Assembly: GCA_942159475.1 (NCBI GenBank) | Contig: OW804095.1 | Coordinates: 147,416,314-147,480,313, forward strand | DNA: 64,000 bases | Direction: 5' to 3' | From: Sthenelais limicola | Lineage: Eukaryota > Annelida > Polychaeta > Phyllodocida > Sigalionidae | In this document: positions 1 through 10,094 of the stretch, piece after piece | How the letters are laid out: the number at the start of each line of letters is the position of its first letter | Position numbering within the stretch: the stretch's first letter is position 1 | Made by a program: the position numbers and the translations under genes | The notes under the pieces: generated by a model | What the model was told of the DNA's origin: nothing | Seen by the model: the letters and a program-made list of their open reading frames with translations, nothing else | Database searches by the model: none

Positions 1-348
1 GATCTTAATAATAATCAAATTGTTAAAAAAGTGATAACTAAAAAAATTATTTGTAGCAGTAAATCTGTTTTAAAACCAAATTAACAATTTTATTGATTAT
101 CAATTGATCAAAATTGATTTTGATGACGAAATCTCGGTGAAAATATGGAACTCTTTCGCCAAAGGTTGACAAGTAGTTATAGGTACCTTGCGGCGTATTG
201 ATACAGGAACTGCTTCCATCGCTAAACTAAATTTCCATCATTACACGTAATTACGATCATCTTTAATCGATCACTACTTTTTCACATAAATATTTCATTT
301 ATACCATCAGCAAGCTGAGAAAAGGAGTTTTAAAACCATGTATCATAT
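1..348. other. AT-rich stretch, nothing recognised
   Basis: No open frame, RNA gene or repeat family shared with the rest of the window was seen before the first family A element. Confidence 0.5.
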
Positions 349-583
349 GGGTCAGATCTTCAGAAAATGTACAATTTCCCTTCGCTCATTTTCTCAAATA
401 ACCCTCATTTAAGACAAAAATGAGCTTCAAAATGCAGTTTAACATAGCAAAATAGATGCTATATATAAACATGACACTAGATATACTCATATATATCCGG
501 TATTCAGCTTTTTCCAGCCTAATCTAGCAGAATTCCCTCAATGCGTAGAGCTGACAATTGTGCATTTTCTGACGATCTGACCC
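349..583. mobile_element. MITE family A, copy 1
   Basis: The 235 bp element has terminal inverted repeats (TIRs) of about 28 bp beginning GGGTCAGATCTTCAG. It is flanked on both sides by ATAT, a 4-bp target site duplication. The interior is AT-rich and non-coding. It belongs to the subfamily with an internal CTTCAAAATGCAGTTTAAC segment. Confidence 0.85.
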
Positions 584-1361
584 ATATGTTAATGTGTGAA
601 GGATAATTCATTTGTAAGCTAAGATACCTATGAGAAAGCACAGAATTTTCAGCGTGATTGAAATTGACAGCTTGGCCAAGTGAAGTAAGGCGCTCGTTGA
701 CTATGCCAATTGGCAGAAATGGTGTGAAAAACGCTATTAATTCCTCTTTTCCATAGGTTTCTCTCTTTTAATTCTACATCGTATGACAATTGTTGTAAAT
801 GTAATATGGAAATAAAAATCTATTACTATTATTATTATTACAATGGAATACATAAACTTAAGGTAGAAATCCGGAAAGCGGGGAAAAAGAGCTCTAAAAG
901 CATGTAATGTATGTTTCTTTATGATGGGTTTAACTATTCAGTTCAGTGCATTTAAGTGAACATGTAAGATCATGATCGATGGATTGCCGGCTAGCTGTAC
1001 ATAAAACCCATTCAAGTGACTGGCCTATGCCAGCCTATGTAGGCCTACCGGAACATGCGCAAGTGGCTGCAGAGGCCAACGATCATTAGAGGTGTTTAAA
1101 AACACAATTCCTTCTGATATACACCGGAATAAGGCTCACACTCGCTACGTTAACAATCAGAGAGGAACTAAGATATAGTTTTCCATTTTAGTTTGAGGGG
1201 CAAAACCTAAACTTGTCCGCTCAACCCTGTCCCTAGGATTGTCGAGGGGACTCACTACAAAAGTCTGGATTATAAAAGAAATAAAATTTTAAATATTTGA
1301 GACGACTTAAAATACGAAAGAACACAGACATTTGTATTTGAAGGAGGTTTAATTCTTTGGG
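584..1361. other. intergenic; LINE-like 3' tail near 780-842
   Basis: There is no gene. At about 780-842 a GTAAATG...AAATAAAAATCTATT segment runs into an ATT microsatellite, as the 3' ends of many non-LTR retrotransposons do. A similar tail sits near 37350-37385. The rest is unassigned. Confidence 0.35.
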
Positions 1362-1598
1362 GTTTTCAGATTTTCAGAAAATGTACAATTGTCAGCTGTA
1401 CACATTTAGTAAATTCTGCTAAATTAGATTGAAAAAAAGCCAATATACTAGTAAATTCGAGTATATTCGGCATTGCATCGATTCTAGCAATCTGTTTGGC
1501 TAGGTTGAACTGTGTTTTGAACTTTATTCACGTCTGAAATTTGGGTTATTTGAGAAGATTGGTGAAGGTGAATTGTACATTTTCTGAAAATCTGAACC
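1362..1598. mobile_element. MITE family A, copy 2 (decayed ends)
   Basis: This copy is homologous to family A along its whole length. It contains CAGATTTTCAGAAAATG near the left end and TTTTCTGAAAATCTGA near the right. The outer GGG/CCC bases have mutated and no clean duplication is visible. Confidence 0.75.
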
Positions 1599-2151
1599 AT
1601 GTGCAGGAATCATGCTTCTCAGGTGTGTAAATGTGCACTCATATTGTCATAGCAACATGTCACCAAACAGCCCCCCAAGTAAACATTTGTGCACTTCCCC
1701 GAAAAATTTGATAATAGGTTTGTAACAGTAACTGCAAATGGTCAAGGCAGTAATTGGTGGAAAATTTATTTTTGGCATACATATGAAGTAATTAAATGTT
1801 CGTTGGTACAAAGTGAGGCCGGTTTTTGATTTCTTGACTAATAATCTATATATTAATAAAATAAGGGTTTGGAGCCTTAAACAGCTATCTTCTCTGAAAC
1901 CGCTGGCCAGATCTCCATTATATTTCACATGCACATTGCCCAAAATTGTGCCGAACCATTCCACTATGTTTCATTAACAAATAAGGGTTGGAAAGGCGTT
2001 AGAAATGGGTTTACATCGAGCACCCCCATCCAGGGCCCCAAGCACTGCCTGAAAACAAACCTATCAGTGCCCCTACACCAGGTTTCTGGGTCAGCCAAAG
2101 CATGACTCATGGATGGGCACATCATTGCTTCACTACAGGATGGAAGTTGAT
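1599..2151. other. intergenic, no recognised feature
   Basis: A 105-codon minus-strand open frame (1647-1964) has no recognisable domain and looks like chance. No repeat family of this window was seen up to the Ngaro terminus. Confidence 0.4.
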
Positions 2152-2240
2152 ATAAATTGCTGGCAAGAATAAAAAGAGAGAATAGTTGCCTTCAATGGGT
2201 GCTTATCAGACCCTGCTTTTTATTTATATTTCCTTTGCCC
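2152..2240 (-). repeat. Ngaro B2 repeat
   Basis: This is the outermost 89 bp on the recombinase side of the element. It looks identical to B1 at 2478-2566 and is the distal half of the split direct repeat. Confidence 0.85.
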
Positions 2241-2250
2241 CCACACAAAT

Positions 2251-2477
2251 AAAGAAAAAATTTTCCAAACTGAGAATGTCTTTTCTCTGCTCGATCTTAT
2301 GCTTTCGAGCTACAGGCCTAGACTGACCAGTGACTCTCTGTCCTTCTTTAAATATGTCCAAACTTCGGCCAATAGCCATCAAGCATCCTGGTGACGTACA
2401 GCAAGGGGTCAAGCCAGTGATTTCCTAGTCAGGTCCTTTTCTCGCAATTTATAATTATATTCAAATTAATATTTACC
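2251..2477 (-). repeat. Ngaro A2 repeat
   Basis: Lying between B2 and B1, it matches A1 at 9430-9654 with about three differences: one T more in a T run, a C/T substitution, and one extra C near the end. It would act as the template-transfer copy used to regenerate A1 during replication, by analogy with known Ngaro elements. Confidence 0.85.
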
Positions 2478-2566
2478 ATAAATTGCTGGCAAGAATAAAA
2501 AGAGAGAATAGTTGCCTTCAATGGGTGCTTATCAGACCCTGCTTTTTATTTATATTTCCTTTGCCC
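2478..2566 (-). repeat. Ngaro B1 repeat
   Basis: An 89 bp direct copy of B2, lying just downstream (minus sense) of the recombinase frame. Confidence 0.85.
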
Positions 2567-2613
2567 AGCCAGATTTGATATTAAGGAAATATTTATTAAT
2601 TTTGTTTTTAGTT

Positions 2614-3360
2614 TTAATTGAAGGCGGATAGAGATGAGGCAATTCTCTTTTCTGTAGAAATTCGATAGTCAATCGGAGGACAGATGTATTTGAGAGCACA
2701 AAGCGACTGCCAATCCCCAGAGAATTTAATATCCTCCAAAGATACACCCATCACATGAAGATAAGTCGCAGCACCACGTCGAAGAGAATGCATCCCCACA
2801 TCCTTTGATATACCAGCATTCTTAGACCATTTCTTGAGTAGACCCAAAGCGTATCCATATGATATAGGATGACCATCACTAGTAGAAATCAAAGGGCTGT
2901 CCACTGAAGCAGGAAACCTAGAGAACAGACGATCCAAGCCTTCAACAAGACAAAGATTTCCTCCAGATCTGGCCACAGGAATCTCTAGTTTCCTCTCCTG
3001 ATATTGGATAGTCTTGGACGAATTCACCATCAGTATGACACCCCAATCCTTGAAAACAACATCACTACGAAGTAATAAATGAGCATCAGGTGGTGAAGAG
3101 AAGATATGAGATTTTCGCAATAATGATCTGAAAGCCAGAATCATTCCCAACCATACCAAAAATTCGTAATCTTCCTTGAAATCCACTTGCTTGTAAATGG
3201 CTGATAAGTCCTCAGGTAAGAGAGGATCTTTTGGAGACACTTTTGCCCCCAACCTCCTTTTAATTCCTGCCGATACCCACAGAGAAATCCTGGCGAAATC
3301 CTGGCGAAGGTCAGGACCACCATGAAGCTTGGCAAGATAATTCAATGCTGATACCATATT
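2614..3360 (-). pseudogene. Ngaro tyrosine recombinase, C-terminal part
   Basis: This is the catalytic part of a DIRS/Ngaro tyrosine recombinase, which integrates the circular DNA intermediate. The first Arg lies in the segment FRSLLRKSH, the HxxR box is HSLRRG, GDWQS follows, and the probable nucleophile Tyr is in ALKYICPP, near the end. Upstream the sequence MVSALNYLAKLHG fits the core-binding domain. The protein is interrupted at about 3361 by the LINE; its N-terminal remainder is at 6535-6739. A minus-strand frame extends a little into the LINE but those residues are foreign. The domain itself shows no internal stop. Confidence 0.85.
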
Positions 3361-3361
3361 A

Positions 3362-6300
3362 TTAATGGAAGATGGGTACCAGTTATATAGACTGGATAGA
3401 AAAATAAAAAAAAGAGGGGGAGGTTTAGTCACTTTCATTAATAACGAATATACTGTTAACGACACAAAATACGAAGGCCTTAATATATCAAATGTACATT
3501 TAGAAGCCCAAGTACTTGAATGTAGGAAAGGGCAGGCTAAGACATTAATATTGGTTAATATCTACAAACCCCCCCCAAAGCAGTCTAAAAGAGAGTATCA
3601 GCGAACTTAAAAATATACTTGATGGCATACAATTAACGAGAGATGTTTACTTGGTAGGCGATTTTAATATTAACAATGACACGAAAAACCTTGACTTTAT
3701 ACGTCAATATGGCCTCTCAAAATGTATAAATGTACCAACCAGAGTTAGTAGGAAATCAACCTCGTTGATTGACCAAATTTTTACTAATTGTGATGACATA
3801 ACACAAGCTGGTTGTATAAACGATAACTCTAGTGACCATTTTCCAATATACACTATCAAAAAGAAAGAGAAGAATGTTTATCAGAGAACGTCTTTTACAG
3901 CTCGTAAATGGGATTCTCTTGATATTAAAATTCTACAACAGATTCTAAAGGATATGGATTGGTCCGATTTTTATAAATCTAGAGACGTAAATTTTTGTTG
4001 GGATATATTAATCAATAGAATCAACTTCTACCTGAATCGTATGTGTCCTAAGAAAAAGTACAAAAACATTAGAGAGAGGCCTAAATGGTTTACACCGGAT
4101 ATAATGAAACTCTCGAAACAGAGAGATAAAGCTTTCAAGAAAGCCAGGGTAACTATGAATGTAAATGACTGGAATGAAGCAAAGAAAATCAAAAATCAGG
4201 TTAATTCTAAGATGAGTAGGCTTAAAAGTGATCACCTTAAGGAGGAATTAATGAAGGATCCAAAAGACAGCAAGCGCTTTTGGGAAATCATAAAGCCCCT
4301 GATCACCCCAGAAAAGGTCAAAACGACCCAGAAAATCAGCTTACTAGATGATAATAATATTTTAAAATCAGGAGTTGAGGCAGCTGAGCTACAAAATAGT
4401 TTCTTCTCAACTGTTGGTGATAAACTAGCAAACAAGATAAAACCTCTTTCTGATGGAGAAAATAAGTTGCTTCGTGCCAGTCATAGTCATATCAATAAAG
4501 GGAATGAGATGTTTGAATTTACGGAATTTACGATTGAGGAGATAAGGAAATATGTTAGGAAATCTAAGGACAGTAAAGCTTCGGGCATCCCTTTTTTGCC
4601 CACCAGAGTACTGAAACCCTGTCTGTTGGCTCTGGCCCCCCAGTTCACATACATATGTAATCTTTCTATTAACCAAAAAGAAGTGCCTGATGAGTTTAAG
4701 AATGCCACAATTGTCCCCTTATTTAAAAAGGGCTCTAAAAATGATCCCTCTAATTACAGACCTATTAGTATCATAAAACTACCTGCGAAAATACTAGAAA
4801 AAGCAGTCCACAACCAATTGTACTCTTATTTAGAGGATAAAAACTTATTATACAAACACCAGTATGGGTTCAGAACGGATCATTCGATAACTCAAGCTCA
4901 TCATAGACTCTTCCATGGATTATACAATAGCATTAATGATAAAGAGAAATCAATGTTGGCCTTCCTGGATTTCAGGAAGGCATTTGATACTGTTGATCAT
5001 GATATACTTATTGAAAAACTGAAACACTTCAATGTACATGGTGACGTAATTTTGTGGATCGTCAATTACTTGAAAAATAGACATCAGAGTGTACTTATAA
5101 ATAACTGTACATCTAATACTGAGAAGATTACTAGAGGTGTTCCTCAAGGAACTGGGTTAGGGCCATTGCTCTTTTTATTGTACATAAACGACCTGAGTAC
5201 TGTAATTTCTAGGTCTAGTTTTCAATTTTTCGCCGATGATACGGTTCTATTTACTTCTGATAAGTCACGACTTGAGGCCTGCAACAACTTGCAATCCGAC
5301 CTACAAAACGTTAGTTTATGGTGTAGGAAAAATAAAATATCAATCAATATCGACAAAAGTAATATCATGGAAATAAACCCTTCTAAGAATCAGGATGTCT
5401 CTGGTAGATTCCAATTCAAATTAGGGGATATGGATATGAAATATGCAGAGAATTACACCTACCTAGGGTTAGATATAGACAATAGGTTAACGTTTAAGGA
5501 CCATATTTATTCTAAAATCTCCCAAGCTTCTAAACGCTTAAAAGCCATCAGAAGAATACAAAGAGATCTCACCCCCCAAAGTATCTTAACCATTTATAAG
5601 GTAGCAGTGAGACCATTATTTGATTATGGGGACTGCATATATTGTGTAGCCCCCCAGGATCTTTTAGGGAAAATGCAAGTTGTGCAAAATTCTTTTATAA
5701 GAGTTGCCTTTCGACTAGATAAGAGATCGAATGTCATAGATTTACAAGAAGAACACAATATTGAACTGTTAGAGGCTAGAAGGAAACATCATATGTTAGA
5801 ATTGGCCTTTAATTTAAGCCAGGATGATACATTAATAGACTCTAGAAATATGAATCTAAGGTCGCATAATAAAGGTAAGGTCATGAAGGTACCGATACCC
5901 CACTCTGAAATGGTAAAAAAGTCACTGTACTATAAATTACCGGTTTTGTGGAATGAATTACCCAAACAAGGGAAAGCATGTACGTCAAAAGAAGCTTTTA
6001 AAACATTTATTTCAAGTATACAGTAATGTAACTAAATGTAAATGTTATGATGTCATACATTCATATATGTTCGCCAGTCTGTTGAAATCTTATAGCAGTA
6101 TGTAAATCTGTATGTAGCGAGTAATAAGTGAAATAAGTATAATACCAATTAATCTAGTGGTAAAACTACTGATTGAAACTGTATAAATGTTGAATTTGTA
6201 GTAACGACGCGAGGTGTTATCTACCTTTATAGGAATAGTCTGATGTTTTTCTATTACTATTACTATATTTTTTTACAATAAATAATGTATTGTAATGTTA

Positions 6301-6534
6301 ATATAAAATATAAGTCCCAATCCCACTTGTAGGAGACGGGTCGTGAGAAGATCAGAACAAAAAGAGTAATATACAAATAACGAGTGTATAAGTCAATCTC
6401 CCATCTGTTACAGGGAGACTAGGAAAACCTATGCTTGCATAGAGAGTTTTTGAACGAGTTTACTCCTTCTTTATCCCTTTTTCTTGATATATGTTTATTT
6501 ACCATGTAAATGTACAATCAGAAATAAAGTTATT
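3362..6534 (+). mobile_element. 5'-truncated non-LTR retrotransposon (LINE) inside Ngaro
   Basis: The insertion lies in the opposite orientation to its host element. It begins part-way through an apurinic-type endonuclease domain, carries a full reverse transcriptase, has a 3' UTR of about 500 bp with AATAAA near 6520, and ends in a short ACAT repeat rather than poly-A. This organisation suits a CR1/L2/Jockey-group LINE; the exact clade is not resolved. The left boundary is set by the loss of recombinase homology and the target duplication is not obvious. Confidence 0.85.
3365..6026 (+). pseudogene. LINE endonuclease/reverse transcriptase ORF, frameshifted
   Basis: The first 80 codons (3365-3610) are endonuclease, with GGGLVTFIN and LILVNIYKPP. 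The frame then shifts at a run of eight C (about 3579-3586); the continuing frame reads through ISELKNILDGI into VGDFNIN and the catalytic SDHFPI. The reverse transcriptase follows with NYRPIS, AFLDFRKAFDTVDH, GVPQGTGLGPLLF and the active-site FADDTVLF. The C-terminal region ends at 6026 without an RNase H domain. Removing one C from the run restores one frame, so the rest of the protein is intact to the stop. The 5' truncation means no ORF1 and no N-terminal endonuclease. Confidence 0.9.
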
Positions 6535-6739
6535 ACATACATACATAACACAATGAATCCACGAGATAGGCAATAAATGAACAGACATTATCAGGCACAA
6601 TTGGTAGAGATTGCAGTCCTCGATCAGCACAAAACTGATAATACTTTGACCATTGGGCGGACCTCGTCTTCCTTGTGCTGGCAGCCAAAGCTTCCAGCTT
6701 CAGGTTTTCAACCCTTCTTGAGAGGTTTTCTGTAATCAA
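6535..6739 (-). pseudogene. Ngaro tyrosine recombinase, N-terminal part
   Basis: The minus-strand segment reads ENLSRRVENLKLEAL, then STRKTRSAQWSKYYQFC and FIAYLVDS. This matches the helical core-binding domain at the start of DIRS-type tyrosine recombinases. It breaks off at the LINE 3' junction and continues at 3360. It lies in the same frame as the RNase H region but after a TAA at 6754-6752. A GT...TTACAG string covers that gap, but at about 31 nt it is too short for an ordinary intron. Confidence 0.75.
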
Positions 6740-6751
6740 ATATGAAGAAAA

Positions 6752-7171
6752 TTAAAACACCAAGTCATATCTCCACTTCCAGAAGAACAAATCTCTCAAA
6801 ATATCTGCACTGTGCCTGCAAGTGGGCTGCCTTTTTTGCAGTAAAAAATATGCCTGTCTACTATCACATCTCACGTCGATCCTCCTCATTTTGGCCTCAG
6901 GTGCATGAAGTTCTAAAGCCAGGCTTATAATGGCTAGGTCTCTGACATGTTTCACAGCAAAACAGCAACCTGGAATGTTCAAAGTATAACAGTCACCATC
7001 TTTACACCAAGAAATCACCTCCTGATCGATTTTCTTGAAAGACCCTGAACCCTGGGATCCCATGAATTGATAAGAGAATATATCTCTAGCACGATTGCAC
7101 ACAAGGCTCGTCATAGGTACCTCCTGAGCCCCAAAAAATCGCACACCATTAAATCCTTCCATATTATCTCT
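6752..7171 (-). pseudogene. Ngaro RNase H region
   Basis: This continues the reverse transcriptase frame directly after a TAG at 7174-7172. It has the spacing of the RNase H-like domain that follows DIRS-group reverse transcriptases, including ELHAPEAKMRRIDVRCDS (an internal acidic and DS motif). The stop replaces a position where related elements have Trp (DIIW-stop-RDN), so it is probably a nonsense mutation of TGG. It ends at TAA 6754-6752. Confidence 0.65.
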
Positions 7172-8338
7172 CTACCAGATAATATCTGAGAGAAAATCAT
7201 GATTAACAGGGACTTTTCTTTTGTTTCCAATCGATCGAAGTAATTTGTAAAAACTGAAGCTGTGTTCCCTTCCTCCAGATATTACCTTAGAGCAGTGACA
7301 AACAATGCCAGTTAAACGTTGGATCTGTTTTCTGGTGACAAATTTCCTACCCCAGAAAAAATCGACAGTCTTTCTCAGTTTGTGAATTTTTGAAATCGGA
7401 ATACTCAAAGACATCTTGCAAGAGTCAATGGAAAAGCCTATGTATGGACATATAGTACTGGGACTGGTCAATTTAGACCACTCTATGTAAAACCCAAGTT
7501 CACGTAAGCATTTGATCAGAAAAAGGAGGGCTTCATTGCATTGCTGGTATGTATCTGCTATTAAACAGAAATCATCAATATAAGAAAAACAGGTATATCC
7601 TCGTGAACGTAGCATTCTGCACACGCCATTGGTTACTCTTGTAAACACGAATGGAGCAGCCCTAGCCCTGAAGCACACGCAGTTGTCCACCAGAAAAACC
7701 TCCTTGTCATCGATGATCCACTTCAAACCAAAAAACTTACGATTTCCTGGGGTAATACACAAAGACCTATATGCACTCTTGATGTCTAAAGTTGCTAGGT
7801 AGTTTCCAGGTTTGACACAGGCGACCACATCATCTATGCTAATGTAAGAAAAAGACGAAAACACAACATCAGTAAAGTTATTGACAGAGCGATACAAAGG
7901 TCTACGACAGTCGGTTATTGGGCGGATTTTTCCATTTTTTTTCTTAACCGCACCTAGGGCATGGACACAGGTAGGCTGAGCATGAGTGATTGAAATTTTC
8001 TGTTGAAGCAACTCATCGTTAAATATAGCAGTGATTTTATTCTCGGCGCCATCGATGAAACATGACCGATAGTTGTGGCAGGCGTAGGGTTCAATATCTG
8101 GGCTGGGGTCGACCAGCATGAATCCGTTCGTGACTCCATCCAATAAATAATGCGAGTCGAAATCCCACGAATTGTCATGAAAAAGCCACTTAACCCAGTT
8201 AGATGGGCGCATTTGACGTCGAACCCCCTCCAACAAGTCATTATCTCCAATATTATGAGCTTTATTAACCAAGTCATCGAAATTTCCATCTGTAAGGACG
8301 CAAAAATCAAAATCATCTACCTCTTTTTGCTCACTCAA
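7172..8338 (-). CDS. Ngaro reverse transcriptase
   Basis: This is the RNA-directed DNA polymerase of the element. Motifs in order are VKKKNGKIRPITDCRRP, LATLDIKSAYRSLCI, then ARAAPFVFTRV, the active site FSYIDDFCLIA, and IEWSKL followed by IGF. The YIDD box and the overall pattern are those of DIRS/Ngaro enzymes rather than LTR or LINE ones. The first codon of the open frame is TTG, 25 nt after the gag TAG and in the same frame, so expression may rely on readthrough or an unannotated start. It ends at an in-frame TAG (7174-7172) that cuts off the RNase H domain. Confidence 0.9.
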   Translation of the reverse strand: MSEQKEVDDFDFCVLTDGNFDDLVNKAHNIGDNDLLEGVRRQMRPSNWVKWLFHDNSWDFDSHYLLDGVTNGFMLVDPSPDIEPYACHNYRSCFIDGAENKITAIFNDELLQQKISITHAQPTCVHALGAVKKKNGKIRPITDCRRPLYRSVNNFTDVVFSSFSYISIDDVVACVKPGNYLATLDIKSAYRSLCITPGNRKFFGLKWIIDDKEVFLVDNCVCFRARAAPFVFTRVTNGVCRMLRSRGYTCFSYIDDFCLIADTYQQCNEALLFLIKCLRELGFYIEWSKLTSPSTICPYIGFSIDSCKMSLSIPISKIHKLRKTVDFFWGRKFVTRKQIQRLTGIVCHCSKVISGGREHSFSFYKLLRSIGNKRKVPVNHDFLSDIIW

Positions 8339-8362
8339 CCTACCAAGTCCGCCATCTTGGCC

Positions 8363-9406
8363 CTATGCCGACTTCGCTTCCGGTTCCTTTGTATTTGAGG
8401 CCTCGCCATTGTGTTTCGGTCCGTGGAAGTCTTCAGCCCGGTGGTTCTTGGCACAAATTCCACAAATGTGTCGCCTCCAGCATGGATACCTGCAACGATT
8501 ATATCTGGATGGCATATTCCACTGCCAGCAGACGTCATAAGGCCATTTACCAAAATCAAAAAGTTCATTGTAAGGGTATTGCTTAGCGCCACCTGATTCC
8601 AAAATGGCCGCCTCCAAGTGATGAGGCGTAATTCGTGTCGAAGCATTGGAAAAAGATTGAGATCTACTTTCATAGCGTGGTCTAGGGGCGGAATTAACTA
8701 CTTGAAATTCAATGCCAAGATAGAGAGAATTGGCTTCCAAATCCAAAGACGTCCAGTCGAACCTGTCGTTCTCGATAACCTTAGTAGTGACCGTACGCTC
8801 GTACATAATCACTCCCATGTTGACAAAATGGTTAGTCGAGGACTTATAGCTGACATAGGCGAGGTGATCAATATAGCCATTCACATCAATTCCTCTACGA
8901 AGCAAATGTTGGGCCACCTTACTACAACCGAAAAGCAATTCGGTAATAGACAATTGTTCATGGGATTTAGCAGCCAAGCAGTAAAATTCTGGACGTAACT
9001 TACTAATCTCATCGTCGTAGTCGGCCAACACATTGACACCCGAAGTGATATGTCTCAACGAAGACGAAGGTCCACCACCAGTTGCACCGGCGGGGGTAGG
9101 ATCCACACGTACGACAGACAATTTCTTCGATAATGCCAGAACCTCGTCCTCCAGTTTTACAGTATTCGCTACTGTAGCCTCATCTTTCTTTTGCCTAACC
9201 ACCATTGCAGTCAGCAAATCATCGTACTCTTTCGTTCCCCTTCGAGGAATGTCGGCTTCATTCGTAATGTCCGACCACTTGAAGATCATTTCCTTCGACA
9301 CGGACATTTCGGCAGGTAGGCTAGCTTTTACGAACCCTTTCTTCCGAAGACAACTTGGTTCGAGATGACTTTTGCCACAACCCTTACACGATATGAGCCT
9401 AGGCAT
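8363..9406 (-). CDS. Ngaro gag-like ORF1 protein
   Basis: About 347 residues starting from the ATG at 9406; the open frame reaches 9415. A compact cysteine motif stands at the N-terminus (CKGCGKSHLEPSC), followed by a charged region, and a Cys/His cluster near the C-terminus (CRYPCWRRHICGICAKNH) resembles a nucleic-acid-binding knuckle. Position and these knuckles suggest the structural ORF1 product of Ngaro elements. It ends at TAG 8365-8363 and is in frame with the polymerase downstream. Confidence 0.7.
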   Translation of the reverse strand: MPRLISCKGCGKSHLEPSCLRKKGFVKASLPAEMSVSKEMIFKWSDITNEADIPRRGTKEYDDLLTAMVVRQKKDEATVANTVKLEDEVLALSKKLSVVRVDPTPAGATGGGPSSSLRHITSGVNVLADYDDEISKLRPEFYCLAAKSHEQLSITELLFGCSKVAQHLLRRGIDVNGYIDHLAYVSYKSSTNHFVNMGVIMYERTVTTKVIENDRFDWTSLDLEANSLYLGIEFQVVNSAPRPRYESRSQSFSNASTRITPHHLEAAILESGGAKQYPYNELFDFGKWPYDVCWQWNMPSRYNRCRYPCWRRHICGICAKNHRAEDFHGPKHNGEASNTKEPEAKSA

Positions 9407-9429
9407 ATGTTGCAATTTTTTTGTTCAGT

Positions 9430-9654
9430 AAAGAAAAAATTTCCAAACTGAGAATGTCTTTTCTCTGCTCGATCTTATGCTTTTGAGCTACAGGCCTAGA
9501 CTGACCAGTGACTCTCTGTCCTTCTTTAAATATGTCCAAACTTCGGCCAATAGCCATCAAGCATCCTGGTGACGTACAGCAAGGGGTCAAGCCAGTGATT
9601 TCCTAGTCAGGTCCTTTTCTCGCAATTTATAATTATATTAAATTAATATTTACC
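9430..9654 (-). repeat. Ngaro A1 repeat
   Basis: The 5' terminal repeat of the element (minus sense), lying upstream of the gag start and near-identical to A2 at 2251-2477. It probably carries the promoter, as in other DIRS-like elements; no TATA box is obvious. Confidence 0.85.
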
Positions 9655-10003
9655 ATATATCCACCGAAAGGAGCATCGTCAGAGTTGAATCAGTTCATAA
9701 ACTATTGTTTGTGATGGTTTTTGAAGTCGAGCAGGGGGAACCCGCCCACTACCTCACAATGAAAGAGGGAACGGGGGAGGGAGTGGGAGAGGGACAGGGA
9801 CAGGGACAGGCAACACAACAACAGCACAACACTGAACAGTGAAAAAAAAGCATCTAAACAGGGTTCCATTTGTGGTATGAAGATACTAAGTTATAGAGAC
9901 AACTTGAAAGAGAAAGATAGTGGGAGAGGGAACAAGGAGAGATGAGGATGTGGGCCCCACTGTCCCACTAGCAAATCCTGTGCGTAGCACGGGTATTTGC
10001 TAG
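9655..10003 (+). mobile_element. possible Helitron 3' end
   Basis: At 9977-9993 CCTGTGC-GTA-GCACGGG forms a short hairpin. Ten bases later the sequence ends CTAG at 10000-10003, followed by T. A hairpin 10-12 nt before CTRR with an insertion into A|T is the classic Helitron 3' terminus, and GCACGGGTA...TGCTAGT is a familiar form of it. The 5' TC end was not located; the Ngaro insertion may have split the element. The interior (9755-9960) is GA-rich and non-coding. Confidence 0.5.
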
Positions 10004-10094
10004 TTATTATATATTATAATTCACAGCTTTTAAGGCTTGATCTTAAGGTCACTCTGGAGCAGTTCTCTTTTTTCATTCACAGGTATCCTTTGTT

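Larger units (their letters stand above)
2152..9654 (-). mobile_element. Ngaro-type tyrosine-recombinase retrotransposon, split by a LINE
   Basis: Read on the minus strand the order is A1 repeat (9654-9430), gag-like frame, reverse transcriptase, RNase H region, tyrosine recombinase, B1 (2566-2478), A2 (2477-2251) and B2 (2240-2152). Split direct repeats in the order A1-ORFs-B1-A2-B2 are the known hallmark of the Ngaro/PAT branch of DIRS-like elements. These integrate by tyrosine recombinase and make no target duplication; none is seen here. B1 and B2 look identical over 89 bp. A1 and A2 differ at about three positions in about 227 bp, so the insertion is young. About 3.17 kb of the span is a later LINE insertion, leaving an element of about 4.3 kb. 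The coding part carries internal stops, so this copy is probably non-autonomous now. Confidence 0.9.

Noticed and set aside
6710..6760. Spliceosomal intron between the Ngaro RNase H and recombinase regions
   Set aside because: A GT...TTACAG string spans the TAA, but about 31 nt is too short for a normal intron; a longer one starting earlier could not be pinned down.
9033..9368. Plus-strand frame opposite gag
   Set aside because: Shadow of the Ngaro gag frame; no recognised motif.
2152..9654. LTR retrotransposon (Gypsy/Copia) reading of the flanking repeats
   Set aside because: The direct repeats are split (A1 against B1-A2-B2), there is no integrase or protease, and a tyrosine recombinase is present.
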